Virus record (IMG/VR): IMGVR_UViG_3300025769_010106
Span: 44,480 to 108,479 of that record
Reading direction: 5' to 3' (one strand)
Length of the DNA: 64,000 nt
Source: a virus
Shown here: positions 55,404-61,998 of the stretch, one piece after another
Numbering within the stretch: the first letter of the stretch is position 1
Layout of the letters: each line of letters starts with the position of its first letter
Notes under the pieces: generated by a model
What the model saw: the letters and a program-made list of their open reading frames with translations, nothing else
Told to the model about the DNA's origin: nothing
The model's database searches: none
Program-made: the position numbers and the translations under genes

Positions 55404-55429
55404 CCCTAGGCTTCAAACCGTAGTATAAT
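55400..55429 (+). promoter_or_regulatory. Sigma70-type promoter for gp46
   Basis: TTGACC (55400-55405), an 18-base spacer and a perfect TATAAT (55424-55429). The gp46 ATG follows five bases later at 55435, so transcription would start at or next to the start codon and the message may be leaderless. No Shine-Dalgarno sequence is visible. Confidence 0.5.
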
Positions 55430-55434
55430 ATAAT

Positions 55435-57192
55435 ATGTTTCAGTTAAATACGTTAACCGTTAAGAATTTCATGTCGGTTGGAAATCAGACCCAGGCTGTC
55501 GATTTTAACAGACGTGATCTCACTCTTGTGCTTGGTGAAAACTTAGATCAAGGAGGTGATGATTCTGGCGCCAGAAATGGCACGGGTAAAACCACAATCA
55601 TCAATGCACTGAGTTATGCTCTCTACGGCCAAGCTCTTACTAATATCAAGCGTGACAACTTGATTAACAAGACCAACGGTAAGAACATGTTGGTCACTGT
55701 AGACTTCGAGCTAAACGGTACACGCTATCATATCGAACGTGGACGTAAACCCAATGTACTAAAACTACAAGTGGGTGATGCTGAGATTGAAGAGCAACAG
55801 GGCGATAGCAGAGAAACACAGTCTGCTATTGAAAAGATGTTGAACATGAGTCACGAAATGTTCAAACACCTTGTTGCTCTCAACACCTATACGCAACCGT
55901 TCCTAAGCCTAAGTGCTAGTGACCAGCGTGATATTATTGAACAGATGCTGGGCATTACCATGCTTAGTGAGAAGGCAGAAAAACTAAAGGAACTTGGCAA
56001 GCAGACTAAGGATATGATTACTGAAGAAGAATATCGTATCAAAGCAGTTGAGGATGCTAACAAACGTATCGAAGAGCAGATTGACAGTCTAAAGAAACGT
56101 CAGCGCCTTTGGCATGCTAAACGTGATGAAGACGTAAAAAAGTTGCAGTCAGGTATCGAAGATCTAGCACATATTGATATTGATAGTGAACTTGCTAATC
56201 ATAAACTGCTGGAAGATTTTTATGTACAAAAGAAAAGGCGAGAAGAAGCAGAGCGTTGGATTAGTAGCATTGATAGTGACAATGACAAGCAGAATAAACT
56301 TATTGGTAAACTAGATAAAGAAATTAGTTTACTTGAAGAACACAAGTGTCATGCTTGTGGGCAGGATATTCATGATACTACGCAGGAAGAAATTCTAGCC
56401 AGTAAGCAGGAACAGAAGCGGGAAGCTGCAATGCAGATACTTGCTAACGAAACTCAACGTGTTGAACATTTGGATGTATTGCGAGAGGGCGAGCTTGGTG
56501 TTGCTCCGCAGGTGTTTTACGATACCATCGACGATGCTTATAATCATCGTACCACAGTTGCAAGTTTGGAAAAGGAACTAGCCAAGCGTACAGAAGATGA
56601 AGACCCTTACAGTGAGCAGATTGAGGAAATGGAAAGTCAGGGTATTGAGCAGGTAAGTTGGGATACTATCAACGAACTTGCTAGACTCCGTGACCACCAG
56701 GACTTCCTACTAAAACTGCTAACCAACAAAGACAGTTTCATACGTAAACGCATTATAGACCAGAATCTACAGTTCCTTAATGCACGGTTAACCTACTACT
56801 TGGGACACATGGGTTTATCACATACTGTTCGTTTTATGAACGATCTAACAGTAGAAATACAGGAACTAGGCCGTGACTTGGACTTTGATAATCTCAGTAG
56901 AGGCGAACGAAATAGACTGATTTTAAGTTTGAGCTGGGCGTTCCGTGATGTATGGGAAAGTCTATATCATCCAATCAATCTATTATTCATTGACGAGGTT
57001 GTTGACAGTGGCATGGACGCTAGCGGTGTTGAAAATGCACTTGCAGCCCTAAAGAAGATGAGCAGAGATCGTAATAAGAGTGTATGGCTGGTTAGTCATA
57101 AAGATGAACTTGGCGGGCGTGTTAACAATATCCTTAAGGTTGTTAAGGAAAATGGATTCACTAGTTACGAGACGGATGTAGAAGTGGTATGA
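55435..57192 (+). CDS. gp46: Recombination endonuclease subunit gp46 (SbcC/Rad50-like)
   Basis: A 585-residue SMC-type ATPase. Walker A is GARNGTGKTT (K52). The coiled-coil arms flank the zinc hook CHAC (C305, C308). After the arms come the signature LSRGERNRLILSLSWAF and Walker B LLFIDEVVDSGMD, then the H-loop VSHKDE. Length matches T4 gp46 (560). It works with gp47 in end resection. The start at 55435 keeps the conserved first strand QLNTLTVKNFMSVG. An SDR gene follows with a 4-bp overlap. Confidence 0.96.
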   Translation: MFQLNTLTVKNFMSVGNQTQAVDFNRRDLTLVLGENLDQGGDDSGARNGTGKTTIINALSYALYGQALTNIKRDNLINKTNGKNMLVTVDFELNGTRYHIERGRKPNVLKLQVGDAEIEEQQGDSRETQSAIEKMLNMSHEMFKHLVALNTYTQPFLSLSASDQRDIIEQMLGITMLSEKAEKLKELGKQTKDMITEEEYRIKAVEDANKRIEEQIDSLKKRQRLWHAKRDEDVKKLQSGIEDLAHIDIDSELANHKLLEDFYVQKKRREEAERWISSIDSDNDKQNKLIGKLDKEISLLEEHKCHACGQDIHDTTQEEILASKQEQKREAAMQILANETQRVEHLDVLREGELGVAPQVFYDTIDDAYNHRTTVASLEKELAKRTEDEDPYSEQIEEMESQGIEQVSWDTINELARLRDHQDFLLKLLTNKDSFIRKRIIDQNLQFLNARLTYYLGHMGLSHTVRFMNDLTVEIQELGRDLDFDNLSRGERNRLILSLSWAFRDVWESLYHPINLLFIDEVVDSGMDASGVENALAALKKMSRDRNKSVWLVSHKDELGGRVNNILKVVKENGFTSYETDVEVV

Positions 57193-57785
57193 AAGCATTA
57201 ATAACAGGAACATCAAGTGGTGTTGGATCTAATATCCACAAATTTGTAGATTGGAATATTACAAATTTAACAAGAAAAACTGTAGACTTAGATTACCCCC
57301 AGAGCATCACAGAGGCACAGATCCCATATGCGGATATTGTTATTAATAATGCCGGGCATGATCTCGGTGGGAAAGTTCTTTTTGCAGATCATAAATTTGA
57401 TCATTGGCAACGCATTTTAAACACTAATTTAGTGAGTGCGATGCGCATTACACAATTGGCATTACAAAAAAATCCCAACCTAATAGTTGTTAATATCACA
57501 AGTACAAACAATGACAAGTATTGGGGTAACGATCTTGTGTATAGTTTGAGCAAAGTTGCGCTGGAACACTTTGGAAAAATGCTTAAAATAGATTACCCTG
57601 ATGTAGTAGTAAAAGAAGTAAGACTTGGACTTACCAAAACAGAATTTAATAATAACAGGTACAAAGAAAACCACAAGCCTGTTGATGACCTTTATTCAAT
57701 GCCTTGCTTAGACCCTGTTTTGGTTGCAAATAAAATTGTTGATTTTATAAACAGTCATGAAAATTTTATTAGGATACAACCATGA
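57189..57785 (+). CDS. Short-chain dehydrogenase/reductase
   Basis: A 198-residue NAD(P)-dependent oxidoreductase of the SDR superfamily. TGTSSGVG (6-13) binds the cofactor, NNAG (53-56) is intact, and the catalytic set is S105 (NITSTN), Y118 and K122 (YSLSK), with the post-catalytic VRLGLTKTEF replacing the usual PGxxxT. It is slightly short, losing part of the substrate loop. It is coupled by 4-bp overlaps to gp46 upstream and to a radical SAM gene downstream, mirroring the pair placed before gp46. It could oxidise or reduce a sugar or a radical SAM product; this is inference. Confidence 0.9.
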   Translation: MKALITGTSSGVGSNIHKFVDWNITNLTRKTVDLDYPQSITEAQIPYADIVINNAGHDLGGKVLFADHKFDHWQRILNTNLVSAMRITQLALQKNPNLIVVNITSTNNDKYWGNDLVYSLSKVALEHFGKMLKIDYPDVVVKEVRLGLTKTEFNNNRYKENHKPVDDLYSMPCLDPVLVANKIVDFINSHENFIRIQP

Positions 57786-58873
57786 AAAACATATATGGCT
57801 GGCAACTATACCACTGGCATATAGAACCTAGCAGCAAATGTAGTTTGCGCTGTCCTAGGTGTCCTCGAACAGAAATGCCAGATACCCCATGGCTCCATAA
57901 AGAAATTAGTGTGGAGCAATTTAAGCATGCATTTCCTAGCGATTTTATTGCAGAGCATGTTCAACGCTTTACAATGTGCGGAGACGTAGGAGATCCTATT
58001 TACTGCAAAGATTACTTGAAAATTATCGAGTATATCAAAGATATAAAGCCTACCTGTCATGTTTATACAATAACAAATGGAAGTTATAAAACAGAAGGCT
58101 GGTGGCAAGAGTTTGCTAGAATTAGCAATGAATATGATACTGTGAACTTTAGTGTAGATGGTTACGATCAAAAATCGAATGATTTGTACCGTATTAATAA
58201 CAATTTTGAAAGCATTATGCTTGGAATGCGCATCATGGGACACCAAAGCACAGCATTTGTAAATTGGGCTGCTATCTATTTTAGTTTTAATCAAAATAAC
58301 TTACATAAAATTGAAGACTTAGCTAGACAAAACGGATGCGATGCTATACAATGGACCAAGAGTACAAAATTTAATTTTAAGTACCCAGGCGCTTGGGGAG
58401 AAGTTGATACACTAGAACCAAGCAGTGAATATATAAGCAAAACAGATAGATATGAAAGGTATGTACAGCGTTTAACCAATCGTATTCAAAATATTGATCA
58501 ATACATGCGTACCAACTTACAGAAATATCTTAATGCTAAAACAACCGATACCTTAATTCCGCTATGCTTGGTGGGAAATAGAGGTATGTTTATAAATGCG
58601 GAAGGCACTGTTCATCCATGCAGTTGGACTAGTTTTCCTTATAATGAAATGAGTTTTGAAGATAAGACTATTAAATATGAAGATAGTTTTTTTCAAAAAT
58701 ACAGACACATATTGAATGTAAAAAATGATCTAACTATAGAACAAGTGTTAAATCACGAGCTGTGGGAGAAGTTTTTTTTCAGTATGAACACAGATACCTG
58801 GGTAGAATGTAGTCTAAAATGCAGATCAAGCATTGTAGATGAAAACTACGCTGTTGGGTATGAAACAAATTAA
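57782..58873 (+). CDS. Radical SAM/SPASM-like enzyme (7 of 7)
   Basis: A 363-residue protein with the standard order: radical SAM motif CSLRCPRC (C20, C24, C27) near the N-terminus and a C-terminal SPASM-like set of C262, C280 (EGTVHPCSW), C343 and C347 (CSLKC). It thus differs from the six others, whose extra cysteines precede the catalytic core. GGEP is replaced by CGDVGDP (66-72). NFSVDGYDQ matches the usual sixth-strand motif. It is coupled to the SDR upstream. Such enzymes commonly act on peptides or sugars; the substrate is unknown. Confidence 0.9.
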   Translation: MKNIYGWQLYHWHIEPSSKCSLRCPRCPRTEMPDTPWLHKEISVEQFKHAFPSDFIAEHVQRFTMCGDVGDPIYCKDYLKIIEYIKDIKPTCHVYTITNGSYKTEGWWQEFARISNEYDTVNFSVDGYDQKSNDLYRINNNFESIMLGMRIMGHQSTAFVNWAAIYFSFNQNNLHKIEDLARQNGCDAIQWTKSTKFNFKYPGAWGEVDTLEPSSEYISKTDRYERYVQRLTNRIQNIDQYMRTNLQKYLNAKTTDTLIPLCLVGNRGMFINAEGTVHPCSWTSFPYNEMSFEDKTIKYEDSFFQKYRHILNVKNDLTIEQVLNHELWEKFFFSMNTDTWVECSLKCRSSIVDENYAVGYETN

Positions 58874-58943
58874 TAAAATATACACGCGCTACAGAAATTT
58901 CACTTTATGCAAATCTGAAACGGGTTGATTATATATAATATAC

Positions 58944-59363
58944 ATGACATGGTTATACAACGGCAAACCAGTAGAAGATATACCAGAGGGAGTAGTAGGC
59001 TTTGTCTACTTGATCTCTAATACTCTGGACAATAGAAAATACATAGGCAAAAAACTAGCTCAATTTAAAAAGACCAGGCCCCCTCTCAAAGGCAGAAAAA
59101 ATAAACGACGTTCAACAGTAGAATCAGACTGGCGCGATTATTACGGCTCATCAGACAATTTAACGGCAGACATAGAACTACTAGGCAAAGAAAACTTCAA
59201 ACGTGAGATACTTTTCTATTGTTACAGCAAGGGAGAGTGTAGTTACATTGAAGCAAGAGAACAGTTCAGGCACCGTGTTTTAGAATCCGACGAATGGTAC
59301 AATGGACATATACGAGTTCGTGTACACAAGAGTCAGAAAATTATCACAGAATCAAACAAGTAG
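58944..59363 (+). CDS. GIY-YIG-type nuclease-like protein
   Basis: A 139-residue protein that starts MTWLYNGKPVEDIPEG, like a GIY-YIG-related protein conserved in T4-like phages. GFVYLISN (19-26) and KYIGKK (32-37) are the GIY and YIG strands. Basic KGRKNKRRSTVESDWRDYYG follows, and E103 in YIEAREQF is the likely metal-binding glutamate. It may be a stand-alone DNA nuclease rather than a homing enzyme, as there is no intron nearby. The gap before it (58874-58943) is AT-rich with TATAAT at 58934-58939, five bases before the ATG. Confidence 0.75.
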   Translation: MTWLYNGKPVEDIPEGVVGFVYLISNTLDNRKYIGKKLAQFKKTRPPLKGRKNKRRSTVESDWRDYYGSSDNLTADIELLGKENFKREILFYCYSKGECSYIEAREQFRHRVLESDEWYNGHIRVRVHKSQKIITESNK

Positions 59364-59377
59364 GAGAATACAATATC

Positions 59378-60136
59378 ATGGATCCATGGTATCTAAAAGT
59401 TTTTGATAATCAAGTTCCAAAAGATCTTATGGAAAGAACTTGGGAATATGTCTTAGATGAAGAATATCATGTTACTTTCTATGATCCTCCAGCAAGCAAA
59501 TGGTATCCTAGAACTAAGACCTATCTATCTCCAGATACCAATTACCCTTCTACTCATCGTTGCCCATTAGCATGGGACGACAAGAGTCTTGAAGAACGCA
59601 GCCCTCGGATTTTTGAACTCTGGCAACACATTAATAATAACGTATTAGATGGCAAGTTTGAAATTGAAGGCAAAGCTGAAGGAATGCCAAATTATATGAC
59701 TGGGATAAGTCCTCGTTATGGCGAAAAGGGTACGCCTGGTATTGGCTGGAATGTATACATTCATGGTATTGACAACTGGTTAAGGAAAAGACCAAAGGCA
59801 ATTCATAGAGATAATCATAAACCAGAAGAAGCAGGTTATTATACACTAGTTTACTTTAGTAATATTGTTTGGTATCCCAGTTATTTTGGTGAAACTATAT
59901 TCTGGGCAGATGCTCCCGACACTGGGGACCATACTGGATTTATAGATAAAGACCAGGATAGAGGATTTCCCATAGGGCCTGCATCTAATGTAGTTAGCCC
60001 ATTGCCTGGTAGATTTATGCTCTATGACAGTAGATATCTACACGGTACTAAACCAGTACATGTATCCAGTGAACATCAATTATATGGCATAGTTTTTAGG
60101 CTCCGTCACAAAGAAGAATGGCAAGTATCGGCTTAA
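59378..60136 (+). CDS. 2-oxoglutarate/Fe(II)-dependent oxygenase-like protein
   Basis: A 252-residue protein of the double-stranded beta-helix oxygenase type. The iron ligands are H143 and D145 (IHRDNH) and H222 (YLHGTKPV), with R241 or R243 (FRLRH) as candidate 2-oxoglutarate anchor; FGETIFW and LPGRFMLYDS form the strands between. Prolyl-hydroxylase-like phage proteins of this kind are common in marine T4-like phages. The ATG at 59378 follows AGGAGA; the upstream ATG at 59294 would overlap the nuclease gene by 70 bp. The substrate (protein, sugar or nucleic acid) is unknown. Nothing coding follows for 440 bp. Confidence 0.83.
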   Translation: MDPWYLKVFDNQVPKDLMERTWEYVLDEEYHVTFYDPPASKWYPRTKTYLSPDTNYPSTHRCPLAWDDKSLEERSPRIFELWQHINNNVLDGKFEIEGKAEGMPNYMTGISPRYGEKGTPGIGWNVYIHGIDNWLRKRPKAIHRDNHKPEEAGYYTLVYFSNIVWYPSYFGETIFWADAPDTGDHTGFIDKDQDRGFPIGPASNVVSPLPGRFMLYDSRYLHGTKPVHVSSEHQLYGIVFRLRHKEEWQVSA

Positions 60137-60149
60137 TTTAGGCTCAATA

Positions 60150-60416
60150 TAGCAACCTTGAATCAACGCCTTGAGGCAGTAGAAATACGGCTGGATCTGG
60201 CGAGTTGCGAGCAATACTCCTAAACACTGTATCAACTAGGAACGAGGATACAGAGATAGCGTATACTATCTGTCGACGTAGGTGGGAAAAGGTCAGAGTC
60301 CTTGGAGTGCTACAAATACCTACTTCCGGATGCTGGATAATGACGGGAAATGTCACCAGATTAGGCGGGACCATTACGTGGTTCCGTCTGACTGAAACTT
60401 CTGGGAAATATTAAAT
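60150..60416 (+). ncRNA. Candidate structured RNA in a 440-bp non-coding gap
   Basis: The gap 60137-60578 has no convincing gene. Its first 280 bp are about 47% GC by hand count in two lines, against about 30% around it. Plus-strand helices that can be drawn are: GAGT/ACTC (60202/60216), CTGTATC/GATACAG (60227-60233/60247-60253), AGATAG/CTATCT (60254/60266), GTAGGT/ACCTAC (60278/60318), TGAC/GTCA (60341/60352), and an 11-bp helix with two G-U pairs and a five-base loop (60363-60373/60379-60389) enclosed by CCAGA/TCTGG (60356/60400). The family is unknown; no tRNA, tmRNA or group I intron core is recognisable. Confidence 0.4.
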
Positions 60417-60430
60417 CATTAAAAATAAAG

Positions 60431-60480
60431 AAAAAAAACACGAACGAAAGTGAGTGTTTGGATGATCGTAGATCATCCGT
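60431..60480 (-). terminator. Possible intrinsic terminator for the gp26/gp51-like transcript
   Basis: On the minus strand the perfect 8-bp hairpin GGATGATC-TAC-GATCATCC (60478-60460) is followed by AAACAC/GTGTTT with a 12-base loop and then a run of T residues (60438-60431). The tandem hairpin with a T-tract suits termination of leftward transcripts from gp26 and the gp51-like gene. The last stem is weak, so confidence is low. On the plus strand the same hairpins lie just upstream of the promoter at 60486. Confidence 0.35.
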
Positions 60481-60485
60481 AACGA

Positions 60486-60513
60486 TTGACAAAACAAAAT
60501 AATAAGTTATAAT
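60486..60513 (+). promoter_or_regulatory. Consensus sigma70-type promoter
   Basis: TTGACA (60486-60491), a 16-base spacer and TATAAT (60508-60513), both boxes matching the consensus exactly. Transcription should start near 60520, giving a leader of about 58 bases before the ATG at 60579. It probably serves early expression of the small gene downstream. Confidence 0.7.
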
Positions 60514-60578
60514 GTAGTATTAATAAAGGTGTAAATACATCTACCCAAAACAAGACACTATTACGGAATGGGTAAGAG

Positions 60579-60821
60579 ATGGATAAAAGAACACGAAGTG
60601 ATCTAGAACATACATTTATCGAATTTGTAGACAAAGTTCAAGAATTAGGATTCAAATTTGATATAATGACAAAACTTGAACTTACATATGTAAAAGGTTC
60701 AGCTTTAGAATCGCCACATAATATAGCTAATAAAATTACTCTGAATCCTGATGATTTTATAAAAGAAGAACCTAAAGTACTAAAAGAAGAAGAGGGAAGT
60801 TCAGACTGGTCGAAACTCTAA
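60579..60821 (+). CDS. Small hypothetical protein under an early-type promoter
   Basis: An 80-residue acidic protein. The N-terminal half is helical (RSDLEHTFIEFVDKVQELGF), the middle holds KLELTYVKGSALESP, and the end is a Glu/Lys-rich disordered tail with KEEPKVLKEEEG. No family is recognised. It is the only gene between the candidate RNA and the gp51-like gene, and its stop abuts the convergent stop. Consensus promoter boxes upstream suggest early expression, unlike the late genes next to it. Confidence 0.65.
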   Translation: MDKRTRSDLEHTFIEFVDKVQELGFKFDIMTKLELTYVKGSALESPHNIANKITLNPDDFIKEEPKVLKEEEGSSDWSKL

Positions 60822-61010
60822 TTAGAAAAACGGCAATCCCGACTTTTTTGTGGTTTCCAGATTACTATCAATAAGATCTCTTATTATTCCTCTTTCCTGT
60901 GGGCTGAGGAAACTTGCTTCTTCATAGGTCAGACCACCCCGCATATACCAACACAGTGTAAATAATTCCCGCTTTAGACTCTTAACTTCTTTTTCCATGC
61001 TTTCTAGCAT
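60822..61010 (-). CDS. Baseplate hub assembly protein, gp51-like by position
   Basis: A 62-residue protein with ELFTLCWYMRGGLTYEEASF and LSPQERGIIRDLIDSNLETT, then the ending KKSGLPFF. I recall a protein with the same CWYMRGG...EA..LSP pattern in marine T4-like phages next to gp26. In T4 the gene after 26 is 51, a baseplate hub assembly catalyst, so the call rests on position and this pattern. It begins 26 bp after gp26. Confidence 0.65.
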   Translation of the reverse strand: MLESMEKEVKSLKRELFTLCWYMRGGLTYEEASFLSPQERGIIRDLIDSNLETTKKSGLPFF

Positions 61011-61036
61011 GGATACTATTTCGTCGCGGGATAAGT

Positions 61037-61921
61037 TTAAGAGTCTAAGTCGAAAAAATTTGCGTTATCAAACGTAAATGGAATTTCATAATTGTGTTGA
61101 CATTCAGGACATACCATAGGCATTGGTTTTGTTTTAATTTTCTCAGCTATAGCAGTAATTGAGTCCTGAATAAATTTAAATGTTTTCCTATCTGTATTCC
61201 TAATAAATTCATCAATAAATCCAGGATGAGTAACAACAGTTTCGTCATCCATGGTAATACTAGCAATACCATCTTTTAGCATACTTACAGTAAAGCCATT
61301 TAGTCTTTCAAATATTTCATTTACTTTTGCAATCTTTTCATCGTCTGATAAACTTTGGTCCTGCGTAACTCTTACAAGTCTTTCAGTATTAAAAGTTTCC
61401 ATATTTAATGTATTGATAGTTTTATAATTTTGTGGTTTAAAAGCAAAAGTTAGATTGTTATGTGTTTTTGTTTCTTGAAAAACAGTAAAATCTATTGGCC
61501 TGTCAATGAAAAGTTTTAAATCAGCGTCGTAGTTATTTTCAGCTTTACAGCTTGGACATGTAGAAAGGAATTCCATCTTTTCTCCATAACTGGCTATACG
61601 AATAGCTATTAAAATGACATCAAGATCAATATTAGGAATAGCCCAAGGATCCTTAATAGCAGGTATACAACTTTTGATAACGTCTACCACTCCCTGACCA
61701 TTAAGTAGTGCATCCGGATTATTAAAAAGCATCTCATCTTTTGCAGTCATAGGATATACTGGATACTCTCCAGTTAGTGTAGGATCCAACGCACCTTGAC
61801 TCCAGTAATGTCCCTGACTGGGTAATTTTAACTGAATAGCAGGAGATCTAAAGTGTTTCTGTAGTGGATTTGGTTCTATAGGTCCTGGTAAATTGCTTAG
61901 ATCATCGGATGATAAAGCCAT
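61037..61921 (-). CDS. gp26: Baseplate hub assembly protein gp26-like
   Basis: A 294-residue protein of the T4 baseplate (gp26) family. The N-terminal AIQLKLPSQGHYWSQGALDP followed by YPMTAKDEMLFNNPDALLNG is characteristic, as is IAIRIASYGEKMEF. Two CxxC knuckles (TCPSC near residue 136 and VCPEC near residue 274) could form a zinc ribbon. It is larger than T4 gp26 (208 residues). It helps assemble the baseplate hub and leaves no known role in the finished phage. Upstream is a divergent late promoter region shared with the tape measure gene. Confidence 0.85.
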   Translation of the reverse strand: MALSSDDLSNLPGPIEPNPLQKHFRSPAIQLKLPSQGHYWSQGALDPTLTGEYPVYPMTAKDEMLFNNPDALLNGQGVVDVIKSCIPAIKDPWAIPNIDLDVILIAIRIASYGEKMEFLSTCPSCKAENNYDADLKLFIDRPIDFTVFQETKTHNNLTFAFKPQNYKTINTLNMETFNTERLVRVTQDQSLSDDEKIAKVNEIFERLNGFTVSMLKDGIASITMDDETVVTHPGFIDEFIRNTDRKTFKFIQDSITAIAEKIKTKPMPMVCPECQHNYEIPFTFDNANFFDLDS

Positions 61922-61932
61922 AGATTTCTCCT

Positions 61933-61940
61933 AATAAATA
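61933..61940 (+). promoter_or_regulatory. Late promoter motif AATAAATA towards the tape measure gene
   Basis: Plus-strand AATAAATA (7 of 8 to TATAAATA) 58 bp before the tape measure ATG at 61999, inside the 77-bp divergent gap. Confidence 0.45.
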
Positions 61941-61961
61941 TAATGTGTAGATTTATAATAA

Positions 61962-61969
61962 TATTTATC
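61962..61969 (-). promoter_or_regulatory. Late promoter motif GATAAATA towards gp26
   Basis: Minus-strand GATAAATA 40 bp before the gp26 start at 61921; a second weaker TATAAATC follows at 61957-61950. With the plus-strand motif at 61933 it makes a bidirectional late promoter region. Confidence 0.45.
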
Positions 61970-61998
61970 TACGCATATTATAGGGTCTAGGCTTTTTT

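Noticed and set aside
59294-59377. 28-codon N-terminal extension of the oxygenase gene
   Set aside because: It would overlap the nuclease gene by 70 bp and lacks a ribosome site; AGGAGA precedes the ATG at 59378.
60144-60374. Minus-strand open frame of 76 codons in the same gap
   Set aside because: No ribosome site, no family pattern, and it would be isolated and antisense to the candidate RNA.
60205-60414. Plus-strand open frame of 69 codons in the gap after the oxygenase gene
   Set aside because: It starts with TTG without a ribosome site, has no recognisable protein pattern and coincides with the strongest RNA hairpins. I treat the region as non-coding.
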